A stretch of 40,032 nt of DNA from an uncultured Microcaldota archaeon (GTDB lineage: Archaea; Micrarchaeota; Micrarchaeia; Anstonellales; J096), in the NCBI GenBank assembly GCA_938083015.1, contig CALKCX010000007.1:1-40032 (forward strand), in the 5' to 3' direction. The notes under the pieces are model-generated. The model was not told the DNA's origin. It worked only from the letters and a program-made list of their open reading frames with translations, and did no database searches. A program made the position numbers and the translations under genes. The stretch's first letter is position 1. Every line of letters begins with the position of its first letter. Shown in pieces: positions 16,396-25,300 of the stretch.

Positions 16396-17313
16396 ATGAA
16401 CAGATTGTTATGGATAGTCATAATCTTAGGTGGAATACTATTATTATCGGAAGCTTTGTTATGGTTATCTATGTCTCCATCGAGAAGTAATGGAAGGCCC
16501 GAATATATAGAGATTGATAATCCATTAGAATTTCGATTTGTATCGTCTAGCAATAATGTTAGATTGATTGGATCTAATGTTAGCAATTACGTTAGAGAAT
16601 TGTTAAAAAATTATTATAAATCGAATGATCAAGTTATAGGTTATTTAGAAGAAGGAAAGATGGATGAGCTTTTAGAGATAGCTAAAAAACACGGATTTAG
16701 AGTATATATTAAGACCATTTTTCAAGATAAAGATTATAATACTTCTATTGAATTGTATTTACCTTATCAGAATTTTACCAATAGGTATTTGGTATTAAAA
16801 GGACCAATGGTATACTTTCAAGGTAAAATCTACAGTAGAGATGGTGGAGACATAATTAGATATATAAATACTACTCAATATTATGGTGAAGATGAATTCT
16901 ATATAGATAAAATATTAGAGACTAGAAAACTATACGTGTTTTCATTTGAAAATAGAAGTAAATTAAACGAATACTCGAATGCAATTATATCAGATAGATG
17001 TGTTTTAAATAAGACTGTTGATTATAAGAAAGATTACGTATATAAACTAGATTTGAAGGCAATCTATGTTAATAGAAGTTTTAACGATATCAATAGAATA
17101 TATCAAGATTACCCTGTTATATCTTGTGACATAAGCTATATAGATCAACCTGTTAATAATCCGGATGAAATAGTTGAACAATATATTTTATTATTGACAA
17201 ATAACTTTGGTATAAGCCATATATATAATACGACTAATCTAAGTACTAGCTATAAATTGCCTGTTAGTTACACTATTAGCGGAAATGTTTTATTAGATTA
17301 CGAAATAGGATGA
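16396..17313 (+). CDS. Unknown N-terminally anchored extracellular protein
   Basis: 305 residues, not recognised. A hydrophobic helix at about residues 4-25 acts as signal or anchor. The rest is a mixed alpha/beta ectodomain with many potential N-glycosylation sequons (NTS, NFT, NTT, NRS, NKT, NLS), as is common in archaeal surface proteins, and two Cys (in SDRCVLN and ISCDIS) that may pair. The start is fixed by a TATA-like box at 16363-16373. The stop overlaps the ATG of the NFACT-N gene by 4 bases, so the two are translationally coupled, although one product faces outward and the other is cytoplasmic. Confidence 0.75.
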   Translation: MNRLLWIVIILGGILLLSEALLWLSMSPSRSNGRPEYIEIDNPLEFRFVSSSNNVRLIGSNVSNYVRELLKNYYKSNDQVIGYLEEGKMDELLEIAKKHGFRVYIKTIFQDKDYNTSIELYLPYQNFTNRYLVLKGPMVYFQGKIYSRDGGDIIRYINTTQYYGEDEFYIDKILETRKLYVFSFENRSKLNEYSNAIISDRCVLNKTVDYKKDYVYKLDLKAIYVNRSFNDINRIYQDYPVISCDISYIDQPVNNPDEIVEQYILLLTNNFGISHIYNTTNLSTSYKLPVSYTISGNVLLDYEIG

Positions 17314-18122
17314 GGCCTCTTTATAGATTAGAATTCATATATTTGATTAGAGAACTTAAAATATTAGAAGGTCAAATATTGGATAATGTTTATAAATACA
17401 AAGATATTTATAGAATGAAATTTAGAAGACATTCTTTAAATATTCAAGTACCTATTAGATTGAATATAGCTTATATTCAATATCCTAATGATAAGCATGA
17501 TCAAGTAGTAATTAAGTTAAGAAAACATGTTGGAGAAAAACTATTAAACATCGAGCTTGTAGATATGGATAGATTGGTAAAAATGGTATTTGAGAATATG
17601 CAAATCTATATTGAATTCTTTGGTAAAGGTAATATTATTATAGATGATGGAGAGAAATTTTATACGAATTATCCTAATCCTGCTAAGACTAAACCAATAG
17701 ATACGATTAAACTAGATGATGTTGAAAAATATATATCAAATCTTTTTGGTAAACCTTATATTGAAGATTTAAAACATATAGTTACAGGTAATCCTATACA
17801 GGATTTAGATAGAATTCAACCTATGCTAGGCCCATATAGCTGTGGTAACGATTTTAGAGTGTTACCATCTAAAAATTGTATTATTCAAGATTCTCTTAGT
17901 AAGTTAATAGAACAATATTATGAATTAAAAATAGAATTGACATCAGATAGATATGAAAAATTAATAGCTAGTAAAACTAAATTGATAGCTGATATAGAAC
18001 AAGTAGAGAAACAGATTGAAGATTATCAGACTATGGCAAGACTTATAATAGATAATTACGAGAAAGTTGAAGATGAGATTCAGAAGAATAAGGATAAAGA
18101 TAAAATATTCTTAGATCTATGA
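17310..18122 (+). CDS. NFACT N-terminal domain protein (truncated RqcH / FbpA-like)
   Basis: 270 residues matching the N-terminal part of NFACT proteins (RqcH, NEMF, Rqc2), which bind obstructed large ribosomal subunits and recruit tRNA for nascent-chain tailing. I see the opening strand-helix pattern LIRELKILEGQILDNVYK, the FFGKGNIIIDDG strand, the helical segment around NPIQDLDRIQPMLG, and a coiled coil ending in ARLIIDNYEKVEDEI. Full archaeal homologues are about 650 residues and continue into the second coiled-coil helix and the NFACT-R domain. Here the frame stops with TGA and the next gene lies on the opposite strand, overlapping by 6 bases. The NFACT-R part is either lost or encoded elsewhere. 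Confidence 0.8.
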   Translation: MRPLYRLEFIYLIRELKILEGQILDNVYKYKDIYRMKFRRHSLNIQVPIRLNIAYIQYPNDKHDQVVIKLRKHVGEKLLNIELVDMDRLVKMVFENMQIYIEFFGKGNIIIDDGEKFYTNYPNPAKTKPIDTIKLDDVEKYISNLFGKPYIEDLKHIVTGNPIQDLDRIQPMLGPYSCGNDFRVLPSKNCIIQDSLSKLIEQYYELKIELTSDRYEKLIASKTKLIADIEQVEKQIEDYQTMARLIIDNYEKVEDEIQKNKDKDKIFLDL

Positions 18123-18989
18123 TCTATACATATCTTGTCTCGCCTTTACTCTCTCACTATCACCAGGATAATCGATTTTAAATCTTATTATGAACATTCT
18201 AATTACAAGTTGAAATACTATAGATATTTTTATTACATCAATACCTTTCTTAATTTTATCATTAGATGCTTTTGAAAACAATGTTAGTAAAAACTTAGCA
18301 TATCCAATAATATTTTTTGGATCTTCACTTTCAGAGTCATTGAAAAGATTATCTAAAATCTGTCTAAGATTTTCCATAACCTTCTTAGCTTCATCGTATT
18401 TTTCCATTTCAATGTTTTTAAGCATCTTATAAGATAAATCCATGATATTGGCAAATTCAGTAAACGATATCGATCTAACATTGTCTTCATCTTTAGAATC
18501 ATACTCAATAGGTATATCTGGATACAATTCCGGATATTCAGAAATTAATCTTTTAAACTGTTCATTCAATACAGATAAAGATCTTTCTTCTATAACATAC
18601 ATTTTTATTCTAAACTCTGATAGAATCTTTATCAACTCTTCATACCCTATTGGCCAAGTATTCGTTTTAATAACCCTTTTTATCGTATCTATACACCTAT
18701 TGTACAATTCCTTATTTAAATCGGATTCATTTGCAATAGTTTGTAATTCTTCTAATAACTTTTTTAATTCACTAATAATAGCTATATGATACGATTTATC
18801 TTTTATACCGTTTTTTAATAATCTTAATACAAACCCTATTCTATCATCTATTGCATAGATATTATCAAGTTTTTTCATTGCACCTAACATTTCAATAGAT
18901 GAAAAAGTCCTAGTAGTATCTATTTTAACATCCGTCTTTATGATAGCTTTTTTTACTGTCTCTTCTTTATCTTTGAATATCTGTGGCAT
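18117..18989 (-). CDS. Uncharacterised helical protein
   Basis: 290 residues, not recognised. It is almost all helical, charged and cytoplasmic; the C-terminal third includes a fairly hydrophobic helix (IKISIVFQLVIRMFIIRFKI) that might touch a membrane. The ATG at 18989 has a TTTTAAAATAG box 21-31 bases upstream, lying over the end of the endonuclease IV gene, so it can be transcribed independently. In character it resembles the helical protein at 20039-20755, but I cannot show homology by eye. Confidence 0.72.
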   Translation of the reverse strand: MPQIFKDKEETVKKAIIKTDVKIDTTRTFSSIEMLGAMKKLDNIYAIDDRIGFVLRLLKNGIKDKSYHIAIISELKKLLEELQTIANESDLNKELYNRCIDTIKRVIKTNTWPIGYEELIKILSEFRIKMYVIEERSLSVLNEQFKRLISEYPELYPDIPIEYDSKDEDNVRSISFTEFANIMDLSYKMLKNIEMEKYDEAKKVMENLRQILDNLFNDSESEDPKNIIGYAKFLLTLFSKASNDKIKKGIDVIKISIVFQLVIRMFIIRFKIDYPGDSERVKARQDMYRS

Positions 18990-19009
18990 TGATATAATAT
19001 ATGTTATAC

Positions 19010-19816
19010 CTATTTTAAAAGATATTCTCTCATTCTCATTGCACTATTTTCTAAATCAGGAGTTTCTAATATAACATTTATATTTACTCCTAATTCTATT
19101 GCAACATCTAAAAAAATTCGATAATCAGGTATGTATTTTGTAGTTAAATTTAGATGTTTAATTTCTCCTTTATCATTGTATTCTATTTCAGAAAAATGTA
19201 TATGCAATCTATCTATGATTTCAACATCTTTAAAAAATCTATAATATTCGTCTTTACTTCTAAAATCGTATTCTCGTGTAGCTTGAAGATGAGCTATATC
19301 AAATATAGGCAATACGTCTACATCTTGATATAATCTAATTAGAAAATCCATACTACCAAACCCGACTAGTTTACCTCTACTCTCTGGACCTAATCTACAT
19401 CTTATTCCAATATTTTTTCTATATTCATCTAATTCTCTATATATATCTTTGACAATTCGATAATTTTCATCTTTACCTAATAATGGTAATAAATAACCTG
19501 TGTGTATTGCAGTCACATACCCACCTGCTATATCAGTTATTCGAAGAGCTTGAATTATATGTTGTTTTGATCTTTCTAATACATTTTTATCTCTTGAAAG
19601 AAGGTTTATATAATACGGGGCATGTGACGATAAAATTATATTCATATCTTGTGATATAGCTTTAATTCTCTTAGCTTTATCTTCAGTTAATCTTACACCA
19701 TGGACAAACTCTAATTCAAATGCATTTAAACCTAACTTGGCCGTATATTCAATTCCCTGTTCAGTATTACAATTCTTACAGCCTATTGGAATACCAGCTA
19801 TACCTAAAGAGATCAT
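19010..19816 (-). CDS. nfo: Endonuclease IV family protein (TIM-barrel AP endonuclease)
   Basis: 268 residues of the endonuclease IV (AP endonuclease 2) superfamily, which cleaves DNA at abasic sites in base-excision repair. The zinc-ligand pattern of the barrel is present: SSHAPYYINL with His65, AIHTGYLL with His105, GPESRGK with Glu145, FDIAHLQA with Asp173 and His176, LHIHFSE with His207, and LETPDLENS with Glu251. The length is close to that of other archaeal Nfo-like proteins. The ATG at 19816 has a TTTTTAAATATC box just upstream in the very short divergent gap. A sugar-isomerase-like relative is less likely given the ligand set. Confidence 0.92.
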   Translation of the reverse strand: MISLGIAGIPIGCKNCNTEQGIEYTAKLGLNAFELEFVHGVRLTEDKAKRIKAISQDMNIILSSHAPYYINLLSRDKNVLERSKQHIIQALRITDIAGGYVTAIHTGYLLPLLGKDENYRIVKDIYRELDEYRKNIGIRCRLGPESRGKLVGFGSMDFLIRLYQDVDVLPIFDIAHLQATREYDFRSKDEYYRFFKDVEIIDRLHIHFSEIEYNDKGEIKHLNLTTKYIPDYRIFLDVAIELGVNINVILETPDLENSAMRMREYLLK

Positions 19817-19844
19817 ATTTAAATATTAAAGATATTTAAAAAAC
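19817..19844. promoter_or_regulatory. Shortest divergent promoter (28 bp), nfo / small membrane protein
   Basis: Only 28 bases separate the two ATGs. ATTTAAATATT at 19817-19827 sits 18-28 bases before the plus ATG and directly touches the minus start codon. The reverse complement of 19831-19844 is a TTTTTAAATATC-type box for the minus gene. Both transcripts must be leaderless or nearly so if both boxes are used. Confidence 0.55.
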
Positions 19845-20042
19845 ATGGTTAGTCTATTGATTGGAATGTTATTATATATTATAATGGTAAATTTAATAAT
19901 CACGATAGAACAGAATTATGTTTTTATATCAACTAGAGTAAAAGCAATAGATATTGCAATAGCCCGAGATCTATATTTGAATGATCTTCCTAGATCAAGT
20001 TATTGGATAAAATCAGATATAATAGCTAATGTATTTAATTAA
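19845..20042 (+). CDS. Small membrane protein
   Basis: A 65-residue protein with one N-terminal hydrophobic helix (about 3-21) followed by a polar segment of about 40 residues. It has no recognisable family; the layout is like small pilin-like or anchor proteins, but there is no clear processing site. A TATA-like box stands at the leaderless distance before the ATG, and the gene fills the space between nfo and the convergent helical gene, overlapping the latter by 4 bases. Both facts argue that it is real. Confidence 0.6.
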   Translation: MVSLLIGMLLYIIMVNLIITIEQNYVFISTRVKAIDIAIARDLYLNDLPRSSYWIKSDIIANVFN

Positions 20043-20755
20043 GCTTTTATTGTCGTAGATACCTGTATCTCTGGAAGTCTTACAGTTTTTAGACTTTCCA
20101 ACATATGATTGACGTTTTGATATTCTCTAACAAAAGATCGATAAGCTTTAATATTTGATATGAAAGTTTTATCATGAATATTGTTAACTATAAAGTCTAA
20201 ACTTCTCTTTAGATCTATAAATGTTTCTTTAAATTCATCATACATATCGTCATTTTCTAACAAGCTAGATAAAAAATATACCATATTTCTTGCCTTTCTC
20301 ATACTAAAACCATCTTTTGTTTCTTGTCTTGTATATCTTGTTATGGCCACTTCTATCATCATATCAACTAATATACTAATACTAACCAGTACTTCTAACA
20401 TGCTTTTTAAATAAACCATTCTTATCTCTTCATCAATATTGTTTAAATCTATAGATCTTCTCTTGGCCATATTCTGAAATAGTTTATCTAAATCTATCTC
20501 AAATTGTACTATACTGTCATTTTCTCTATATGTAAAAACAGCTTTTCTTCTCTCTATTTGCTCACATAACCAGTTTCTATCTTCTATAGGTATTTCTGGA
20601 TTTTTTATGGCCATTTCAATCTGTTTTATCAATCTATGCTTTACATCATTACTAATTGAGGTTTTCCAATCATTTGATTTATGTTTGAAATACTGTGACA
20701 ATGTTTGACTAATCCTTCTGTTTACCTCTTCTTCATTAATCTGAGACCTTACCAT
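20039..20755 (-). CDS. Uncharacterised helical protein
   Basis: 238 residues, not recognised, predicted almost entirely helical. A central segment (YLKSMLEVLVSISILVDMMI) is rather hydrophobic; the rest is charged, with several Arg-rich helices. There is no signal peptide. The ATG at 20755 has a GTTTAAAAATAG box 18-29 bases upstream, in the short gap after the FtsX-type permease gene, so it starts its own leaderless transcript. The 3' end overlaps the small membrane-protein gene by 4 bases. Confidence 0.72.
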   Translation of the reverse strand: MVRSQINEEEVNRRISQTLSQYFKHKSNDWKTSISNDVKHRLIKQIEMAIKNPEIPIEDRNWLCEQIERRKAVFTYRENDSIVQFEIDLDKLFQNMAKRRSIDLNNIDEEIRMVYLKSMLEVLVSISILVDMMIEVAITRYTRQETKDGFSMRKARNMVYFLSSLLENDDMYDEFKETFIDLKRSLDFIVNNIHDKTFISNIKAYRSFVREYQNVNHMLESLKTVRLPEIQVSTTIKA

Positions 20756-20787
20756 TATTTATATATTAAGTTTCTATTTTTAAACAT

Positions 20788-21915
20788 TTAATCTCTTAAA
20801 GCTTCTATAGGAGATATTTTCAATATGTTTCTTATAACTAAGATAATTGGGAATATTATTGAAACTAAATATAAGATAATGCTGTTAAATAGAAGTTGTT
20901 CGATTTTGTAATATACTGGCAATATATTATTTAAATACGCTGCCAATAATAATGAAATTATCAATGCAAGTCCTATTCCAGATAATACCAATATAGATAT
21001 TTGATAAAATATTAATAATAATACTTGTCCATCTGTTGCTCCTATTGTCTTCATTACAGCAATCTGCTTTTTTCTTTTTATTATAGAAGCCAATATCGTA
21101 TTTGTAATACCAAAACTAGCTATTACACTTGATATCAAAGATAAAAATATACTTGCTAGACCTATAGCGTCTAGAATAGATCCTATGTTTTCTCTTATGA
21201 ATTTAGAACTAATTACTGTCACCTGTCTAGTAGATCTAGACAATGCCGCCTTTATTTCATCTATTACCTTTTCTTCATCACATTGCAAGTTATACCTACC
21301 TAAAAGAGCATTGTATTCATCTCCAAAAATATCTTTTCCATCTTCTAAAGATACAAATACCTGATTATCCGTATCTTGAAAATTAGATTTATCTAATAAA
21401 CCAATTACCCTATATGTTCTATTTTGTATTATGAAGTTATCTCCTATTTTAATATCAAGATTTTTCCAGAGAGTATATCCAATTACAACTACTCTTTTAC
21501 TATCTTCACTAATTCTTCTTCCTTCTTTAAGACTTATGTATAATTCATTATCCAATAAGTATAAATCGGATGCTATTAAATTTAGATTACCTTCTTTATC
21601 TTTATATTTATAATCTGCTCTCTTACTAATAGTCGGGTATAATAATGTTATACATTCAGATGATCTAATAGTATTATAATCTCTATCGTTAAAAAACGAT
21701 AGACCAGAACCTATGCCACCTGTAGTAGGCAATATTACTAATTGATCTGGTTGAAATAATAATAATTCTGAAAAGAAGAAGTTTAGACCAGTTTGGACTA
21801 ATATGATTATGAAGAAAACTAAAAACGCAGCTATGAATACAGTTATTATTGTTATTATAGATCTAGTCTTATCAGATAGGTTATAACGAATTGCCAATTT
21901 TAAAAGTTTATTCAT
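20788..21915 (-). CDS. ABC transporter permease, FtsX/MacB type (second permease)
   Basis: 375 residues. The topology is that of the MacB/LolC family: an N-terminal membrane helix (about 19-45), a large extracellular MacB-type domain, and three C-terminal helices joined by the IKRKKQIAVMKTIGATDGQV loop that couples to the ATPase. It ends with KISPIEALRD, a common ending of the family. Its start overlaps the preceding permease gene by 8 bases, and it is the last gene of a four-gene exporter operon (25129 down to 20788). Such systems export lipids, peptides or proteins, or act as mechanotransducers; the substrate is unknown. Confidence 0.92.
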   Translation of the reverse strand: MNKLLKLAIRYNLSDKTRSIITIITVFIAAFLVFFIIILVQTGLNFFFSELLLFQPDQLVILPTTGGIGSGLSFFNDRDYNTIRSSECITLLYPTISKRADYKYKDKEGNLNLIASDLYLLDNELYISLKEGRRISEDSKRVVVIGYTLWKNLDIKIGDNFIIQNRTYRVIGLLDKSNFQDTDNQVFVSLEDGKDIFGDEYNALLGRYNLQCDEEKVIDEIKAALSRSTRQVTVISSKFIRENIGSILDAIGLASIFLSLISSVIASFGITNTILASIIKRKKQIAVMKTIGATDGQVLLLIFYQISILVLSGIGLALIISLLLAAYLNNILPVYYKIEQLLFNSIILYLVSIIFPIILVIRNILKISPIEALRD

Positions 21916-23080
21916 TTCTCAACGCCTCTGCAGGTTCTATGTTATTAGCATATCTAGATGGAAAATAAACAGAAATCAATATTGAAATTCCTAATAATAT
22001 AATTGATATTAATATATCGGAAGGGTATAGCTTATATTCTAAATAATTACTTAAAATAGCTATTATTATAAAAGAAGGTAATAATCCTAATAATACGAAT
22101 AGGGCCACCATGCCAAATATTAAGAATGTAATGAAATTCCTATCTGCGCCGATTACTTTTAATGTAGCAAATTGTTTATATTTTTCAGATACGAATATAT
22201 ATAGATTGTTTATCAAGTTTATTATACTAACTACTATTGAAATCGAAGCTATTAACAAAAAGAATATTTTTAGACCGTCTATTAAAACGTCAATCTGTTG
22301 AGATATTGAAGAAGCAGCTAAAATACTATAATTTCTCTTATTAGGATCGTTTATCTTTCTACTCTTATCTAATATTTCATGTATACTTTCTATTATCATT
22401 TTTTCATCAAAACTATTATCGAATTTTATTATTATAGAATAAACTCTTTTTTCATCTAGACCAGCTACTTTGATTAAATCTTCTACTAACATAAATATTG
22501 CATTGTCTAAATTAAATAAATTTTGCCCCACTTTCTTGAATATACCAGCTATCTTAAATGGTCTATTGTTTATCTTAATAATATCACCTGCTCTTAATTC
22601 ATATCTATCTGCTAACGCCCCACCTATTAATATCTCTCCATAATTTAAATCCGTCTTACCTTTATCTAATTCTGAAATATCGTATAATATGTCAACACCT
22701 TTCTTCTCTATACCAGTAACTTGAAGAGTAAAATCGGCCTTTTTCGTACTTATTTTTAGAAATGTTGCAGCTCCTTTATACACATCTAATACTCCTGGAA
22801 TTTCATATATTGATTTTAAATCTGATTCTTTAAAAGTCTCTATTATTAGACCAGTTCTAGCAGCTCTCTGTATTAAAAATGGATTGTCGATTACTACTGG
22901 TACAATTATCATAATATTTGAACTTAGTCTATTTAAATTAGATATTAATTGTTCTTTTTGAGCATTCCCAAATCCTAGTATAGATAAAAAGAATAATGAA
23001 GATATAAATATTGACAGTATTACTAAAAACGATCTAAGTTTATTATAGGTTATAAACCTAATTATTAGCTTATATATCAT
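21908..23080 (-). CDS. ABC transporter permease, FtsX/MacB type (first permease)
   Basis: 390 residues with the same layout as its downstream partner: an N-terminal helix (about 17-37), an extracellular domain with a typical GEILIGGALADRYELRAGD segment, and three C-terminal helices after the SEKYKQFATLKVIGADRNF coupling loop, ending NIEPAEALRNE. Two related but distinct permeases in one operon suggest a heterodimeric transporter. It overlaps the ATPase gene upstream by 11 bases and the second permease gene downstream by 8. Confidence 0.92.
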   Translation of the reverse strand: MIYKLIIRFITYNKLRSFLVILSIFISSLFFLSILGFGNAQKEQLISNLNRLSSNIMIIVPVVIDNPFLIQRAARTGLIIETFKESDLKSIYEIPGVLDVYKGAATFLKISTKKADFTLQVTGIEKKGVDILYDISELDKGKTDLNYGEILIGGALADRYELRAGDIIKINNRPFKIAGIFKKVGQNLFNLDNAIFMLVEDLIKVAGLDEKRVYSIIIKFDNSFDEKMIIESIHEILDKSRKINDPNKRNYSILAASSISQQIDVLIDGLKIFFLLIASISIVVSIINLINNLYIFVSEKYKQFATLKVIGADRNFITFLIFGMVALFVLLGLLPSFIIIAILSNYLEYKLYPSDILISIILLGISILISVYFPSRYANNIEPAEALRNE

Positions 23081-23747
23081 CTACTTCTACCAACGTCTTA
23101 TTCTTAATAGTATATATCTTTTGAGCTGTCTTAGCTATATTATAATCATGGGTAACTAAGACTATTGTATTACCATCTCTATTCAATTCTCTAAATACGT
23201 TTAAAACTTCTTTTGCACTATCCGGATCTAGATTACCGGTAGGTTCATCTGCAAATAATATTTTAGGTCTATTTACTAAAGCTCTTGCTATTGCTACTCT
23301 CTGTTTTTGACCTCCACTAAGTTGAGAAGGGTAAAATCTTAATCTTTCTCCTAATCCAAGACGTATCATTAGATTTTTAGCGTATTCTTCATCAGTATTA
23401 CCTGAAAATACGAATGGAAGAATAACATTTTCATATGCAGTTAATTCAGGTATAAGATTGAATTGCTGAAACACAAATCCTATTTTAGTAGCTCTAATTT
23501 TAGATAACCTTACATCGTCTAATTTTGAAGTATCCTCGTTATCTATTATTACCTTGCCTTCAGAAGGTCTATCTAAAGTTGCCATAATATTTAGCAATGT
23601 ACTTTTACCAGATCCACTAGGAGCTACTATAGAAATAAAAGTACCTTTATAGATTTTCAAATTAACATTTTTCAATATCCATAATATGTTTTCTCCATCT
23701 TTGTAAAACTTACCAATAGATATAAGTTCTAATACTATTTTTTCCAT
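23070..23747 (-). CDS. ABC transporter ATPase, MacB/LolD type
   Basis: 225 residues with all ATPase motifs: Walker A APSGSGKST (42-50), the Q-loop in FVFQQFNLIPELTAYENV, the signature LSGGQKQRVAIARAL, Walker B ILFADEPTGNLD, and the H-loop VTHD. The wording closely follows the LolD/MacB exporter subfamily. It lies between the secreted subunit (overlap 13 bases) and the two permeases (overlap 11 bases), so all four genes form one tightly coupled operon. Confidence 0.95.
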   Translation of the reverse strand: MEKIVLELISIGKFYKDGENILWILKNVNLKIYKGTFISIVAPSGSGKSTLLNIMATLDRPSEGKVIIDNEDTSKLDDVRLSKIRATKIGFVFQQFNLIPELTAYENVILPFVFSGNTDEEYAKNLMIRLGLGERLRFYPSQLSGGQKQRVAIARALVNRPKILFADEPTGNLDPDSAKEVLNVFRELNRDGNTIVLVTHDYNIAKTAQKIYTIKNKTLVEVDDI

Positions 23748-25129
23748 TTTCTAAATAAAAACCATCCTAATAGTATTGCAATGGCCGCAATTACAAAAAT
23801 AAACGTATTATCATTCTTAGTTTGAATTGGATTAGATGCGTTTATTTCGTATTCATATTCTCTTTGATATTCATTACCAACGTTATCTCTATAATTAACT
23901 ATAATTTTAATATCGTTTTTCCCAGCTGTCGGAATTATAGTAAATCTCTCAGTCGTATAATCATTTGGCAATATCTCTCCTATGAATTTTCTAGAATTAG
24001 ATATCTGGGCCGTATTACTAAACAATGAAACTTTTACTCCAAGTAAATTGTAATTTTCTGCATTACCTACAACTACATTTAATACTCCTGGTGTTCCAGC
24101 AGTAAGATTATTATATTCGATATAGACATCTATATTAGTTTGAGAGAATACTTTAATTGGTAACATCACTGTAATAGATCTCATAGTACCTTTGTAATTA
24201 TATGTAATTAAAAATTCATTTAATACCACTCCAGGATTACCTTTATAGAAAGTATCTACTTCCAATCTAAGCTTATTATTAGATAAGCTTGGAATTGTTA
24301 GATAATTAGGTTTAATCATCAATATCGGACCTTTAGAGTAAATCTTCACATCTCTTATCTCTTCTATACCTTCGTAATTGACCATTAATACCAATTTACC
24401 CAATCCATCTTGAAGATTTGTTACCTGTTCTAACTTAATATTCGTAGGAGTTTGTTCAACATTTACCTTCAATATTGTATTATATTTAAACGTGCTAAAC
24501 TTCGTATTATACTGTATTTCAATAGGAAAATCTATGCTACCAGTTTTATTACTAATCATATAGCTTATAGATACGTTTTTACAACCTTCTATATAATCAA
24601 TATAATAGTCTTTGACTAAAAACTGTCCTTTAATTCTAACTGTTTCAATAGGGCGATTAGTACATATCTCTAATATAGTATCGCCATTATCGAATAATAA
24701 TCTGTCTCTTATGTTAACATCTAATTGTCTCTCTTTTTCTACCTTTAAAGCTATTGAACTATAACTTGATATTATTTTATTTTCTCTCTGTGTTTCCAAA
24801 TAACCTGATAATTTAACATCAACAGTATATACTCCTTCTGTAATATTATTATTTGGTATTGGTATTATCACAGTTCTTGAAAATCTCTGCGGTATATTAT
24901 TCTGAAGCTCAAGATTACCTATATTGCTAATAGATTGATAGAAAGATGTCGAGGTTTCAATTATAGCTTGTTGAAAATTCTTTGGAGGATCTGTAATTGA
25001 TGAATAGAAGATCACACCATTTATATATAATATGGCCACATCTCCAGGTTTATATATGTTTTTATCAAAAGATAATTGCTCAATATATATTGCTTTTGAT
25101 ATTATTAAAAGTAACAATACGTAGATCAT
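23735..25129 (-). CDS. Secreted multi-domain beta protein with C-terminal anchor, ABC exporter partner
   Basis: 464 residues. An N-terminal signal-like helix (1-15) is followed by an extracellular region of repeated Ig-like strands (patterns such as NLTAGTPGVLNVVVGNA around 340-360), a C-terminal membrane helix (about 442-459) and the basic end RKWKK. In archaea such COG1361/CARDB-like proteins are often encoded just before a MacB-type ATPase and permeases, as here, and may serve as the outside subunit that handles the cargo. The start has a TTTAAATATTTAA box about 16-31 bases upstream, shared with the tRNA gene promoter. The family link is by layout and context. Confidence 0.8.
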   Translation of the reverse strand: MIYVLLLLIISKAIYIEQLSFDKNIYKPGDVAILYINGVIFYSSITDPPKNFQQAIIETSTSFYQSISNIGNLELQNNIPQRFSRTVIIPIPNNNITEGVYTVDVKLSGYLETQRENKIISSYSSIALKVEKERQLDVNIRDRLLFDNGDTILEICTNRPIETVRIKGQFLVKDYYIDYIEGCKNVSISYMISNKTGSIDFPIEIQYNTKFSTFKYNTILKVNVEQTPTNIKLEQVTNLQDGLGKLVLMVNYEGIEEIRDVKIYSKGPILMIKPNYLTIPSLSNNKLRLEVDTFYKGNPGVVLNEFLITYNYKGTMRSITVMLPIKVFSQTNIDVYIEYNNLTAGTPGVLNVVVGNAENYNLLGVKVSLFSNTAQISNSRKFIGEILPNDYTTERFTIIPTAGKNDIKIIVNYRDNVGNEYQREYEYEINASNPIQTKNDNTFIFVIAAIAILLGWFLFRKWKK

Positions 25130-25181
25130 GCTTTTATATTTACATTAAATATTTAAAGATGTAACATCAATGAATTGAATA
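25130..25181. promoter_or_regulatory. Shared promoter of exporter operon and tRNA-Ser
   Basis: The AT-rich core TTAAATATTTAAAGAT at 25145-25160 lies 16-31 bases from the minus-strand ATG at 25129 and about 22-37 bases before the tRNA 5' end at 25182, so one core can serve a protein operon and a tRNA gene in opposite directions. Confidence 0.5.
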
Positions 25182-25265
25182 GCTGGGGTCGCCTAGTCCG
25201 GTATGGCGGTGGCCTGCTAAGCCACTTCCCGAAAGGGTTCGTGGGTTCAAATCCCACCCCCAGCG
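25182..25265 (+). tRNA. tRNA-Ser (anticodon GCT)
   Basis: A complete 84-nt cloverleaf. The acceptor arm GCTGGGG (25182-25188) pairs with CCCCAGC (25258-25264), with discriminator G at 25265. The D-loop region has AGTCCGGTA. The anticodon loop CTGCTAA contains GCT, which reads Ser AGC/AGT codons. A long class II variable arm (CTTCCCGAAAGGGTTC region) identifies tRNA-Ser, and the T arm is GTGGG TTCAAAT CCCAC. CCA is not encoded and no intron is seen. The AtpH gene starts 36 bases after it. Confidence 0.96.
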
Positions 25266-25300
25266 TAGGTATTTTTAAAAGTTTTATTAATATAAAAATT
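25266..25300 (+). promoter_or_regulatory. Promoter of the ATP synthase operon
   Basis: ATTTTTAAAAG at 25271-25281 lies 20-30 bases before the GTG at 25301, directly after the tRNA. The spacing predicts that the roughly 10-kb ATP synthase transcript starts at the GTG codon without a leader. Confidence 0.55.

Noticed and set aside
25175-25300. Longer AtpH beginning at an ATG before the tRNA
   Set aside because: The first 42 codons would be read through the tRNA-Ser gene; a TATA-like box fits the GTG at 25301.
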